A DNA stretch of 32,229 bases from JBJXGF01 sp046153015 (GCA_046153015.1 JBJXGF010000075.1:1-32229), one strand, 5' to 3'; shown: positions 7,504 through 16,081, counted from the first letter of the stretch. Numbers and translations: made by a program. The notes: generated by a model from the sequence alone, not told the origin.

Positions 7504-8517
7504 ATGAAGATCCTGATCCTGGGAGCTGGCGGGTTCATCGGTTCGAACCTCGTGCAGCACCTCGCGAAATCGCCTGACCTCGACCTCGTCGGCGTCGACA
7601 TCAACGACGGGAAGCTGCCGGCGAGCCTGGAAGGCGAGTTCGTGTTCCACCACGTCGACCTGGTCGACCCGGTGGTCGAAAAGGAGCTGGACGAGGCCGA
7701 CGTGGTGATCGACCTCGTGGCCTACGCCAACCCGAGCCTGTATGTGACCTCGCCGCTCGAGGTGTTCCAGCTCAACTTCGTGCAGAACCTGAAGGTCGTG
7801 GAATGGTGCGTCGAGCACCAGAAGCGTCTCATCCAGTACTCCACCTGTGAGGTGTATGGCCGCCCGAGCGGGCCCGCCTACGTGGAGGACGAGAGCGAGC
7901 TGATCTGCGGCCCGGTGAGCAAGCAACGCTGGATCTACTCGGCCGGCAAGCAGCTGCTCGAGCGGGTGATTCACGCGTATGGGCTCGAGGGCAAGCTCGA
8001 GTACAGCATCATCCGCCCGTTCAACTTCATCGGCCCCCGGTTCGACTACCTCGTGCCGGCGGGCAACAAGGGCGGGCCCCGCGTGTTCGCGCAGTTCATG
8101 TCGGCGCTGCTCACCGGCGGGCCGATGTACCTCGTCGACGGCGGCCGCCAACACCGCAGCTTCACCCACATCGACGACGCCAGCCGCGGCCTCGAGGCGA
8201 TCCTGCGCCATCCGGGCGGCATCAACCAGGTGTTCAACATCGGCAACCCGGGCAACGACACCAGCATCCGCGACCTCGCCGTGCTGATGAAGCAGATCTG
8301 GCGCGAGCTCACCGGCGAAGCGTCGCCCTGCGAGCTCGTCGAGATCAGCGGCGAGGAGTTCTACGGCCAGGGCTACGAGGACCACACCCGGGTGCCGGCC
8401 GACATCACCAAGCTGTGCTCGCTCGACTGGGCCCCCAAGCACGGCCTGCACGAGACGCTGAGCCAGACCATCGAGTGGTACCTGAAGCACGGCAGGGCGC
8501 TGCTCGCCGCGTCCTAG
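7504..8517 (+). CDS. ArnA C-terminal-domain-like NAD-dependent sugar-nucleotide dehydrogenase/decarboxylase
   Basis: This 337-residue extended SDR has the NAD-binding GAGGFIG motif (7-13) and catalytic Y145-SAG-K149. It resembles the UDP-glucuronate decarboxylase half of ArnA along its whole length: WIYSAGKQLLERVIHAYG, IIRPFNFIGPR, GGRQHRSFTHIDD, FNIGNPGND and the final LDWAPK all have ArnA counterparts. The ArnA T-S-E triad reads T114-C115-E116, so the serine is replaced by cysteine. The N-terminal formyltransferase domain of ArnA is absent. It probably makes a UDP-4-keto-pentose or UDP-xylose-type product for cell-surface glycans; no glycosyltransferase is adjacent. The ATG has GAGGA upstream. 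Its TAG shares a CTAG palindrome with the stop of the convergent gene. Confidence 0.82.
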   Translation: MKILILGAGGFIGSNLVQHLAKSPDLDLVGVDINDGKLPASLEGEFVFHHVDLVDPVVEKELDEADVVIDLVAYANPSLYVTSPLEVFQLNFVQNLKVVEWCVEHQKRLIQYSTCEVYGRPSGPAYVEDESELICGPVSKQRWIYSAGKQLLERVIHAYGLEGKLEYSIIRPFNFIGPRFDYLVPAGNKGGPRVFAQFMSALLTGGPMYLVDGGRQHRSFTHIDDASRGLEAILRHPGGINQVFNIGNPGNDTSIRDLAVLMKQIWRELTGEASPCELVEISGEEFYGQGYEDHTRVPADITKLCSLDWAPKHGLHETLSQTIEWYLKHGRALLAAS

Positions 8518-10697
8518 CCGGCGGGCGGCGGGAACGGGGTCGGGTCGGCGAAGCGGCGCAGCACGTTCTCGGTGATCCGGGCCACGTCGTTGTCGTAGCC
8601 CTGGTGGGCGAGCGCCCCGAACCAGGCGATCGAGCCGACCGAGAACACCGCCCCGCCCGCGGGGGTCTCGTAGAACACCACGTCGGCCCGCACCCGCCGG
8701 TCGGGGTAGGGCGGGATCTGCGTGGCGAGGAACTCCTCCTTCGTGCGCAGCATCTCCCGGCTGTGCTCGCACGATTCGGCCACCACCAGCGCGTGGTCGG
8801 GTGAGCCCAGCGTCGGGTCGAACCGGTCGATCTCCTGACCGGCGGCCCCGCCGCCGACGCCGTACGCGCCGAACTCCGCCCCCTCGGTGCACCCGTCGAA
8901 GATCCACGCGGCGCGCGGGTCCTGCGCCGCCATGGTGCGGGCGTAGGGCGCGGCGCGATCGAAGCCCTGCGCGGCGAACCCAACGCCGGTGAGCAGGTTC
9001 GGGGCCCGGCCCAGGCGCCGCCACAGGCCGCCGTACTCGCCGCCGAACTGGTGGTAGAACTCGCCCGGCGCCGACACCCAGGCGCGGGTGCCGTCCTCGG
9101 CGCGGCGCACCTCCATCACCCACGGCGACTCCTCGGAGAACGCCACCCGCCAGTAGAAGCCGTTCCCGCCGAGGTACATGAGCCGCCCCCCGGCGCGTTG
9201 CCACCCTTCGAGCGCGTCGAGCATCGGGGTGGACCAGTACTCCGGGTGGCTGCCGGTCACGACCACCCGGTAGGGGGCGAGCGCCGCCTCGCCGTCGTGG
9301 TGGAGGTCCTCGTCGGTGATCACGTCGTAGCCCACGCCGCTGCGCTCCAGGAAGGCCACCAGGTTGGTGTCGGCGGTGAAGGCCCAGCCGTCGGCGCCCG
9401 GCTTGAGGTTGAGGATCGGCCGCCGCCGGGAGGAGTGCATCACCCCCGATCGGTCCCGATGGTGGTCGTAGCAGCTCCAGCCCACCTCGGGGTGGTCGCG
9501 CACGTACTGGTGCTCCGGGCGCAGGCGGCTGCGGCCCGGGAAGAAGTCGGCCCCTTCGATCAGCATCCGATGGTTGGCGTAGGCGAGGTAGGTGCACACC
9601 GGGGCGAGGAAGGCCACCGCCGCGGTGGGCGCGCCGGGCGCGGGCCGCACGAAGAACGGGGCGTGATCGACGGTCTGCTCGCCGCCCGGGTCGGAGGCGG
9701 CAGGCCGGCGCAGCCGGAACGCGTACACGCCGCTGGCCAGGTCGGCGGGCAGGTCGAACTCGGCGGTGACCTCCCAGGCGGCGTCGGTGAGGTCGTCTCG
9801 ATGGAAATGGATCGCGGCGTAGTGCTCGGGCCGCTCCTGCCAGCGCTGCACGGTCCCGTCCCACGCGGCGCCGGTCACCGCCCGCGCCGGGTGGTTCACC
9901 AGCTCGGCGTGCAGCCCGAGGCGCCCGGCGTCGTGCAGGGTGTCGCCGCCGATGCCGACGGCGGCGTCGTAGCGCAGGTCGAACCGGTCGGCGGGGGCGG
10001 CGGGGTCGAGCGCAGCCGCCGCCAGCCGGGGCGCCTCCAGGCGGCCGTCGAAGTGGTGGGTGCGGGCCCCGTCGGGCCCGAGGCGGGCGGCGAGGGCGAG
10101 GCCGGCGGCGCCGCCGCTGCGCTGGCCGGGGGGTACGGCCCTGCGCACCGCGGCGGACGCGTCGAGCAGGTCGGCGCCGGGCGAGCGGCTCGGGTGGGGG
10201 CGCACGCGCAGGATCAGCTCGCCCGCCTCGGCGTCGTACACGCCGTGCAGGTCGACCCAGCGGTTGGCCCGCAGCGGGCGGGCCGCCGTCACGCGAGTCG
10301 AGCCCAGCTCGAGGAACGGGGCGCCGGCCCCGTCGAGGCCGAGCGTGAACCCCCCGGCGCCCACCAACGCCTGCTCGCCGTCGCCGGGCAGGCTCGGCCG
10401 GGCGGTGACCGCCACTGTGAACGAGCCCAGCTCCGCCAGGAACGGCGACGGCGGCGCCAGCGCGCAGCTGCCGGGGGTGAGCGCCTGCTCGGCCAGCTCC
10501 ACGACCGGTTCGAGGGCGGCGGCCACCGGGTGCTCGACGAGGCCGGGGCCGCGGCTCGAGGGGTCGCCGCACACGAGGCGCACCAGGTCCAGCCGGTAGG
10601 GGCCCGGCTCGTGCGCCGAGGCGAAGAGGCGCACCCGCCCGCCGGCGCGCGCCGAGAGCGGCTCGCAGTAGCCCACCACGGTCTTGGCTTCGGCCAT
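8514..10697 (-). CDS. N,N-dimethylformamidase large-subunit-like protein
   Basis: This 727-residue protein resembles the beta (large) subunit of N,N-dimethylformamidase, an iron amidohydrolase. Residues about 75-225 form a LamG/concanavalin-like beta domain with the RWVDLHGVYD motif. Residues about 360-700 hold the family core, including TYLAYANHR (369-377), TGSHPEYWS (481-489) and GGNGFYWR (510-517). Tyrosines in these motifs are candidate iron ligands by family analogy. No gene for the small subunit is nearby, so the substrate may not be dimethylformamide. There is no signal peptide. The ATG at 10697 faces the DUF2461 gene across 29 bp. Confidence 0.8.
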   Translation of the reverse strand: MAEAKTVVGYCEPLSARAGGRVRLFASAHEPGPYRLDLVRLVCGDPSSRGPGLVEHPVAAALEPVVELAEQALTPGSCALAPPSPFLAELGSFTVAVTARPSLPGDGEQALVGAGGFTLGLDGAGAPFLELGSTRVTAARPLRANRWVDLHGVYDAEAGELILRVRPHPSRSPGADLLDASAAVRRAVPPGQRSGGAAGLALAARLGPDGARTHHFDGRLEAPRLAAAALDPAAPADRFDLRYDAAVGIGGDTLHDAGRLGLHAELVNHPARAVTGAAWDGTVQRWQERPEHYAAIHFHRDDLTDAAWEVTAEFDLPADLASGVYAFRLRRPAASDPGGEQTVDHAPFFVRPAPGAPTAAVAFLAPVCTYLAYANHRMLIEGADFFPGRSRLRPEHQYVRDHPEVGWSCYDHHRDRSGVMHSSRRRPILNLKPGADGWAFTADTNLVAFLERSGVGYDVITDEDLHHDGEAALAPYRVVVTGSHPEYWSTPMLDALEGWQRAGGRLMYLGGNGFYWRVAFSEESPWVMEVRRAEDGTRAWVSAPGEFYHQFGGEYGGLWRRLGRAPNLLTGVGFAAQGFDRAAPYARTMAAQDPRAAWIFDGCTEGAEFGAYGVGGGAAGQEIDRFDPTLGSPDHALVVAESCEHSREMLRTKEEFLATQIPPYPDRRVRADVVFYETPAGGAVFSVGSIAWFGALAHQGYDNDVARITENVLRRFADPTPFPPPAG

Positions 10698-10711
10698 GGC
10701 CGCCGTTTCTA

Positions 10712-10717
10712 TACGAT
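10712..10717 (+). promoter_or_regulatory. Candidate -10 element (TACGAT) of the DUF2461 gene
   Basis: TACGAT fits TANNNT and ends 9 nt before the ATG at 10727, placing the start of transcription at or next to the start codon. No Shine-Dalgarno is present in the 9 nt. A -35 is not convincing. Confidence 0.4.
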
Positions 10718-10726
10718 CGGCGGGCG

Positions 10727-11386
10727 ATGGGCTTCACCGGCTGGCCGGCCTCGGCGCTGGCGTTCTACGAGGGGTTGGAGGCGACCAACACCCGGGAGTA
10801 CTGGCAGGCCCGCAAGGCCGAGTGGGAGGCGGACGTGAAGGCCCCCTTCGTCGCCCTGTCGGAGGCGGTGGAGGCCGAGTTCGGCCCGCTGCACCTGTTC
10901 CGCCCCCACCGGGACGTGCGCTTCAGCAAGGACAAGAGCCCCTACAAGACCCACGCCGGCGCGGTCACGGAGAGCGACGACGGGTCGGTGTTCTACGTGC
11001 AGCTCTCCGCCGCCGGGCTGCTGCTCGCCACCGGCTACTACCAGATGGCGAGCGACCAGCTCGAGCGGTACCGCGCCGCCATCGCCGACGAGCGGGCCGG
11101 CCCCGGCGCCGAAGCCGTGTGCGCCGAGCTGGTCGAGGCCGGCTACGAGCTGGGCGGCCAGGCGCTGAAGGTGGCGCCGCGGGGCTACCCGCGGGACCAT
11201 CCGCGGGCGGCGCTGCTGCGCCACAAGGGCCTCTACGTGAGCCGCCAGCACCGTCCCGCTCGCTGGCTCGCCACCGCCAAGGCCCTCGACCGGGTGGTCG
11301 ACGCGTGGCGGGGCGCCGAGCCGCTCAACCGGTGGCTGGCCGACCACGTCGGCCCGAGCCGCCTCCCGCCGCCCGAGCTCAGCTGA
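10727..11386 (+). CDS. DUF2461 family protein
   Basis: This 219-residue protein shows the full DUF2461 pattern: FYEGLEATNTREYW near the start, the basic stretch RPHRDVRFSKDKSPYKTHAGA at about 59-79, FYVQLSAAGLLLATGYY, and the C-terminal LLRHKGLYVSRQH. The biochemical function of the family is not established. The protein is soluble and of normal length for the family. It has no Shine-Dalgarno and may be translated from a leaderless mRNA. It is divergent from the dimethylformamidase-like gene, and its 3' end overlaps the convergent MFS gene by 8 bp. Nothing in the context points to a specific role. Confidence 0.82.
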   Translation: MGFTGWPASALAFYEGLEATNTREYWQARKAEWEADVKAPFVALSEAVEAEFGPLHLFRPHRDVRFSKDKSPYKTHAGAVTESDDGSVFYVQLSAAGLLLATGYYQMASDQLERYRAAIADERAGPGAEAVCAELVEAGYELGGQALKVAPRGYPRDHPRAALLRHKGLYVSRQHRPARWLATAKALDRVVDAWRGAEPLNRWLADHVGPSRLPPPELS

Positions 11387-12800
11387 CCGGCGCCGCCGAT
11401 CGGCGGGGGCTGCGCTCCAGGCTGTGGACCGTGGCCGCGCTGAGCGCGCCGGCGGCGGCCACCAGCGCACCGACGAAGAACGCGAACCGGTAGGAGGCCA
11501 GCTCGCCGACCGCTCCCCGGCGGGCCTCGTGGATGGCGCCGAGCACGCCGATGCCGGCCACGGTGAGGATCTGCCGGCCCATCTGCTGGGAGGCGGCGGC
11601 CACCCCGAAATCGGCCGGGTCGACCGCCGAGGCCACCGAGGCGGACACGGGCGGCTCGAGCAGCCCCAGCCCGAACCCGGTGAGCGCCAGCACGCCGAAG
11701 ATCACCGCCTCGCTCACCCCCGGGCGGATGAGCACGTAGGCGGCGGTCGAGACGGCCACCAGCGCGGCGCCGGCGGTCATGACCGAGCGCTCCCCCACCC
11801 GCACGGCCAGAAAGCCGGCCACCGGGCCGGCCAGCGCGTAGAAGCCGGGCCGCCACGCCACCAGCACGGACACGCGGCTCGTGGAGAAGCCCAGCTCGGT
11901 GGTGAGCAGCAGCGGGGTCAGCACCAGCACCCCCTGGTAGGCGAACGCGCAGAGCGACGCCGTGAGGATCGGCGCGGCGAAGTTGCGCCGCCGCAGGTAC
12001 CGCAACGGCAGGAGCGGGTGCGGGCTGCGCCGCTCCCAGCGCACGAACGCCCACGCCAGCGGCGGGGTCACGGCGAAGCCGGCCACCACGGCGGGGTGGG
12101 CCCAGCCGATGGACGGGCCCCGGTTGACCGCCACCAGGAACGCGGTGACCGAGGCGCCGAGGAGCAGCGTGCCGCCCACGTCGTACCGGGTGGCGGCGGC
12201 CCTGGGCGATTCGGGCAGCACCAGCCACGCCGCGCCCAGCGCGGCGAGGATCATGCCGGTCTGGCCGAAGAACAGCAGCCGCCAGGTGGTGGCCTCGGCC
12301 AGCGGCCCGCCGGCCGACACGCCGATCACCGGGCCGATGGCCATCACGAGCCCCCACCAGCCCATCGCCTGCACCCGCCGCTCGGCGGAGAACTGCGTGC
12401 TCACGAGCCCGAGGGCGGCCGGGCCGGTGGCGGCGCCGATCGTCGCGCCGATCGTGCGCAACGTGATGAGGCTGGCCGCGTTCCACGCCAGCGCGGTGGC
12501 CAACGCGAACAGCGCCGCCCCCAGCTCGGCGCCGAGGAACACCATCCGCCGGCCGTAGAGGTCGCCCAGCTTGCCGGCCAGGGGCGAGAGCACCGCGAAC
12601 GCCAGCAGCGGCGCCGACACCACCCAAGTCATCGTGGTCTTGGCGGTGTGGAACTCCTCCGCCAGGTCCCCCACCAGCACCACCAGCACCGCGTTGTTGA
12701 ACAGCACGGTGAACAGCCCCGACAGCGCCACGCCGAGCACGACCCACGGGTAGGAGGGCCGTGCGGCGAGGCGCTCGCGCAGCGCCGTCGGGTCGCTCAA
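11379..12800 (-). CDS. MFS transporter, drug:H+ antiporter type
   Basis: This 473-residue protein is dominated by hydrophobic helices, about 12-14 membrane segments. It carries MFS motif A (GKLGDLYGRR, 76-85) and the antiporter motif C-like sequence GPVIGVSAGG, as in DHA2-type exporters. The chosen TTG start at 12800 overlaps the stop of the upstream SDR gene as TTGA, implying translational coupling; the N-terminal SDPTALRERL fits a cytoplasmic leader. It is the third gene of the lactonase-SDR-MFS operon, so its cargo is likely a substrate or product of those two enzymes. The exact start is the least certain point. Confidence 0.85.
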   Translation of the reverse strand: MSDPTALRERLAARPSYPWVVLGVALSGLFTVLFNNAVLVVLVGDLAEEFHTAKTTMTWVVSAPLLAFAVLSPLAGKLGDLYGRRMVFLGAELGAALFALATALAWNAASLITLRTIGATIGAATGPAALGLVSTQFSAERRVQAMGWWGLVMAIGPVIGVSAGGPLAEATTWRLLFFGQTGMILAALGAAWLVLPESPRAAATRYDVGGTLLLGASVTAFLVAVNRGPSIGWAHPAVVAGFAVTPPLAWAFVRWERRSPHPLLPLRYLRRRNFAAPILTASLCAFAYQGVLVLTPLLLTTELGFSTSRVSVLVAWRPGFYALAGPVAGFLAVRVGERSVMTAGAALVAVSTAAYVLIRPGVSEAVIFGVLALTGFGLGLLEPPVSASVASAVDPADFGVAAASQQMGRQILTVAGIGVLGAIHEARRGAVGELASYRFAFFVGALVAAAGALSAATVHSLERSPRRSAAPVS

Positions 12801-13597
12801 CCCACTCGGGTGTGCAGGCCGCCGTCGACCGGCAGGATCACCCCGGTGATGTACTTGGCCTCGTCGGAGGCGAGGAACAGCGCGGCGTAGGCGGTGTCCC
12901 ACCCGCTGCCCTGCTGGCGCTGCAGCGGCACCTGCCGGGCGCGGTCCTCGCGCACCTGCTCCCGGGACACCCCGCGGATCTGCGAGTAGCCCTCGATCGC
13001 CATCGGCGTGTCCATCAGGCCGGGCATGATCGCGTTCACCCGGATGCCGTAGCGGGCGTTGCTGCCGGCCAGCGCCTCGGTGAGCGCGTTCATGCCGGCC
13101 TTGGACACCTTGTAGGCCAGCATCGGCGTCGAGGCGATCGCCGCCACCGAGGAGATGTGGGTGATCGCCCCCGACTCCTGTTGGCGCATGGTGGGCAGCA
13201 CGTGCTTGCACACGAGGAACGCGCCGGTGAGGTTCACGTCGAGGATGCGCCGCCAGGCTTCCTCGGTGAGCTTGAGCGGGCCGGCGTCGCCGGCGCCGAT
13301 GCCCACGTTGTTGTGGAGCACGTCGATGCGGCCGAAGCGCTCCGCGCAGCGGGCGGCGAGCGCCTCGCAGGCCGACTCGTCGGTGATGTCGGCGGCGAAG
13401 GTCTCGCACTCGCCGCCCTCCTTGCGGATCAGCTCGGCGGTGTCCTCCGCCGAGTCGAGCCGCCGGTCCACCAGCAGCACCTTGGCCCCCTCCCGGGCGA
13501 AGAGGATCGAGGTGGCCCGCCCGTTGCCGATCGTCTCGCCCGGGGTCTGGCCCGCGCCGGCGACGATGGCGACCTTGCCCTCCAGCCGGCCCGACAT
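12797..13597 (-). CDS. SDR-family NAD-dependent oxidoreductase
   Basis: This 266-residue classical short-chain dehydrogenase has catalytic N122, S150, Y162 and K166 (YKVSK). D44 at the end of the second strand (LLVDRR) favours NAD over NADP. The glycine-rich loop is longer than usual: GxxxGxG is supplied by G20, G24 and G26 after an extra GQTP turn. LPVDGG near the C-terminus is typical of the family. The ATG overlaps the stop of the phosphotriesterase-like gene by one base (TGATG). In context it probably oxidises an alcohol or lactol to feed or follow the lactonase; the substrate cannot be read from sequence. Confidence 0.85.
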   Translation of the reverse strand: MSGRLEGKVAIVAGAGQTPGETIGNGRATSILFAREGAKVLLVDRRLDSAEDTAELIRKEGGECETFAADITDESACEALAARCAERFGRIDVLHNNVGIGAGDAGPLKLTEEAWRRILDVNLTGAFLVCKHVLPTMRQQESGAITHISSVAAIASTPMLAYKVSKAGMNALTEALAGSNARYGIRVNAIMPGLMDTPMAIEGYSQIRGVSREQVREDRARQVPLQRQQGSGWDTAYAALFLASDEAKYITGVILPVDGGLHTRVG

Positions 13598-14556
13598 CAG
13601 TAGCCGCCCTGGGTGGAGAAGATGCGCCCAGGGTTGTCGACGAGCATGGTGCGGATCTGCGCCTCGGTCACGCCCCGCTCGAGCAGCGCCGGGATCACGT
13701 CCTTGCTGATGTGGGTGTAGCGCCAGCCGCGGGACTGGAGCTTCTCGACGAGGCCCGGGGCCATCTGGTCGAGGTGGCAGGCCGCGTCGTGGGAGAGCAC
13801 GAGGCGCTCCACCCAACCCCGCTTGACCAGCTCCACCACGGCCTGGAGGCGCTTCTCGTAGTTGATCGGCCAGTTGAGGCCGAAGCGGTCCATGCCGAGG
13901 TACGAGCCGGCCTGGAGGAGCTGCTCGAGGTAGTCGAACTCGATCGTGTCTCCCGAGTGGCCGATCACCACTCGGGACAGGTCGACGCCCTCCTCGGCGA
14001 AGATGCGCTGCTGGTCGAGGCCGCGCCGGGCCGGGGCGTGGGTGTGGGTGGAGATCGGCGCGCCGGTCTGGCGGTGGGCGCGGGCCACGGCCCGCAGCAC
14101 CCGCTCGACGCCCTCGGTCACGCCGGGCTCGTCGGTGGCGCACTTGAGGATGCCGGCCTTGAGGCCCGGCGTGCCGTGCACGCCCTCGACGATGTCGCGC
14201 ACGAACAGCTCGGCCATGGAGTCCGGCGAGCCGAGCAGGTGGTGGTGCGGCAGGTTGTCGAAGGTGTACCAGCCGGTGGCGAACACGATGTTCAGCTCGG
14301 TCTGGGCGGCGACCTTGGCGATGCGCGGCACGAACCGGCCGAGGCCGAGCACGGTGAGGTCGACGATCGAGTCGATCCCGACGCCTTTGAGCTCGTTGAG
14401 CCGGGCCACGGCGTCGGCGCAGACGGCGTCCTCGTCCCACCCGGTGTCGAAGTTCTGCTGCATCTCGGGGTTGAGCACGAAGATGTGCTCGTGCATGAGC
14501 GTGGCGCCGAGCTGCTCGGCGTCGATCGTGCCCCGGGCGGTCTCTACGGTCGGCAT
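13597..14556 (-). CDS. Phosphotriesterase-like lactonase (amidohydrolase superfamily)
   Basis: This 319-residue metallohydrolase has every expected binuclear metal ligand: H22 and H24 (MHEH), bridging K138 (ILKCATDEPG), H171 (THT), H200 (IGHSGD) and D257 (LSHD). The sequence around 91-140 (ATGWY, PDSMAELFVRDI, DEPG) follows the lactonase branch typified by SsoPox more than true organophosphate hydrolases. Y97 sits where that branch has its lactone-binding tyrosine. Likely substrates are acyl-homoserine or other lactones. GAGGGGG precedes the ATG on the minus strand. It is the first gene of an overlapping three-gene operon with an SDR and an MFS transporter. Confidence 0.85.
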   Translation of the reverse strand: MPTVETARGTIDAEQLGATLMHEHIFVLNPEMQQNFDTGWDEDAVCADAVARLNELKGVGIDSIVDLTVLGLGRFVPRIAKVAAQTELNIVFATGWYTFDNLPHHHLLGSPDSMAELFVRDIVEGVHGTPGLKAGILKCATDEPGVTEGVERVLRAVARAHRQTGAPISTHTHAPARRGLDQQRIFAEEGVDLSRVVIGHSGDTIEFDYLEQLLQAGSYLGMDRFGLNWPINYEKRLQAVVELVKRGWVERLVLSHDAACHLDQMAPGLVEKLQSRGWRYTHISKDVIPALLERGVTEAQIRTMLVDNPGRIFSTQGGY

Positions 14557-14641
14557 GGGTCCCCCCTCTGACGGCTGCGCCTCGAGCCCCGATCCTGCCA
14601 GGCTTCGGGTGGCCGCGCGGCAACCCGTCGGGCACGATCGA

Positions 14642-14670
14642 TTGCATCTTCCTGGATCTCTGCGTACCTT
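14642..14670 (+). promoter_or_regulatory. Sigma70-like promoter TTGCAT-17-TACCTT
   Basis: A -35 hexamer TTGCAT (14642-14647) and a -10 hexamer TACCTT (14665-14670) are separated by 17 bp. Transcription would start near 14677, giving a leader of about 25 nt that contains the ribosome binding site GAGGGG (14690-14695) of the WXG100-like gene. Confidence 0.55.
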
Positions 14671-14701
14671 TCGTGCACTTCCATTGTTCGAGGGGTGGCG
14701 G

Positions 14702-16081
14702 GTGGCGAGGCTCGGGGCCGACGCAGCAGAGCTGGATTCGGTCGGGGCGGCGTTCGAGACGCTGGGCGCCGACCACCGCGGGCGCCTGGACCGCCTCGTG
14801 CGCCTGATCCACGCGGCGCCCTGGCAGGGGCCCGACGCCGAGCGGTTCCGGGCCGAGTTCGCCGGCGGCTGCGCGGCCGACTCCCAGCGGGGGCTCGAGC
14901 TGCTGAGCCGGGCCGGGGCGGCGCTGCGGGCGCAGGCCGGCCAGCAGCGCGACACGAGCAACGACCGCTGCACGGCGCCCGCCGACGCGTGGGCGAGCGC
15001 CGCCGCGCAGGCCGCAGCCGGCGGCCTGGCGCTGCGCACCGAGACCCGCACCGCGGAGCTGGGCGGCAAGCTGTGGCGCGTGGGCGAGCTGGGTGGGCGG
15101 CGCCAGGCGGAGCTGGTGGAACGCCTTGACGGCGCCTTCGAGGTGCGGGTGGCGGTGCGCGACGCGGTGGGCGTGGGCGCCGCGCTCTCGGCCGGCGGCG
15201 CCGTCACCTCCGCCGCGCTGGCCACCTGGGGTCCGGGCGCCGGGGCCGACGTGGGGCTCGAAGGCGCGGCGGTGTTCCGTTTCGCCGATCGCCGCGACGC
15301 CCGCCGCCTCGCCCGCCGGCTCGGCGTGGCGGTCGACGGGTCGCTCGTGCCCTTCTCGCCGCTGTCCCAGGTGCAGCTCGTGCAGGCGCTGCTCTCCGAA
15401 CGCGACGCCTTCCAACGGGCCGAGGTGACCCTCGGCGCGGAGGCGACGGCCGGCGTCGCGGCCGCGGCGGCGGTCGCGCTGGGCGCCAAGGCGTCGGGCT
15501 CGCTCGGGGCAAAGGCCTCGGCCACGCTCGACACGACGGGCCGGACCACGCTGCGGGTCTCGGCCGATCTGGCGGGCGAGCTCCGCCCCTCGGCGGTGAG
15601 CCCGGCCGCGGCCGAGTCGGCATCGGTGGAGGCGGCGCTCACGCTCGACGCCTGGCGCTCACCGACCCGGCTCACGCTGACCGTGGCCAATCGAGCCGCA
15701 GCCGAGCGCCTGGAGCCCTGGCTGGCCGACGCGCTCCGCGACGCGCTGGGCGAGTCGGGCGACGCCGAGGTGAGCGTGCGGGCCGAGCTCGACCTGACCA
15801 CGCCGGCGCCGCCGGCCGTGACCAACCTCGTCGGCCGGCTCCTGTCCGGCCAGGGGGTCGACGAGGCCGCGCTGCGCGACGTGTGGCGCCACGCGCCGGT
15901 CACCGTGCTGGCCGAGCAGGTCGACGACGGGAGCGGCTGGCGGCGCCTGTTCGACGGCGCCGACCTCGGCTACGTGAACGCCGGCCGCCGCGAACAGACC
16001 CGGGTGCTCGCCGCCGCGTTCGTCCGCCCGCCCGGCGGGCGCCCGGCCCCGATCACGCTGCCCGGCCCCGAGTCCGGCTGA
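14702..16081 (+). CDS. WXG100-like N-terminus with long unrecognised C-terminal region
   Basis: This 459-residue protein is of unknown function. Residues 1-90 are two alanine-rich helices joined by W41-Q42-G43, the position and spacing expected for a WXG100/EsxA-like helical hairpin. Residues about 125-160 are hydrophobic and glycine-rich. Residues about 180-340 alternate hydrophobic and polar residues like a beta-strand meander rich in Ala, Gly and Thr, with near-repeats of the form LGAKAS. No catalytic motif, signal peptide or clear transmembrane helix was recognised. The GTG start has GAGGGG 6 nt upstream and a good promoter. No ESX/T7SS component and no immunity-like gene is adjacent. Secretion by a type VII-like system is inference only. 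Confidence 0.7.
   Translation: MARLGADAAELDSVGAAFETLGADHRGRLDRLVRLIHAAPWQGPDAERFRAEFAGGCAADSQRGLELLSRAGAALRAQAGQQRDTSNDRCTAPADAWASAAAQAAAGGLALRTETRTAELGGKLWRVGELGGRRQAELVERLDGAFEVRVAVRDAVGVGAALSAGGAVTSAALATWGPGAGADVGLEGAAVFRFADRRDARRLARRLGVAVDGSLVPFSPLSQVQLVQALLSERDAFQRAEVTLGAEATAGVAAAAAVALGAKASGSLGAKASATLDTTGRTTLRVSADLAGELRPSAVSPAAAESASVEAALTLDAWRSPTRLTLTVANRAAAERLEPWLADALRDALGESGDAEVSVRAELDLTTPAPPAVTNLVGRLLSGQGVDEAALRDVWRHAPVTVLAEQVDDGSGWRRLFDGADLGYVNAGRREQTRVLAAAFVRPPGGRPAPITLPGPESG

Noticed and set aside
11379..13409. Apparent SDR-MFS fusion on the minus strand
   Set aside because: The upstream part is an out-of-frame shadow of the SDR gene; the MFS protein begins at the TTG overlapping the SDR stop.
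14702..16081. Reading the WXG100-like protein as a toxin of a toxin-immunity pair
   Set aside because: The next gene is convergent and is a metabolic CoA-transferase. No small immunity-like gene follows, and no toxin motif is seen.
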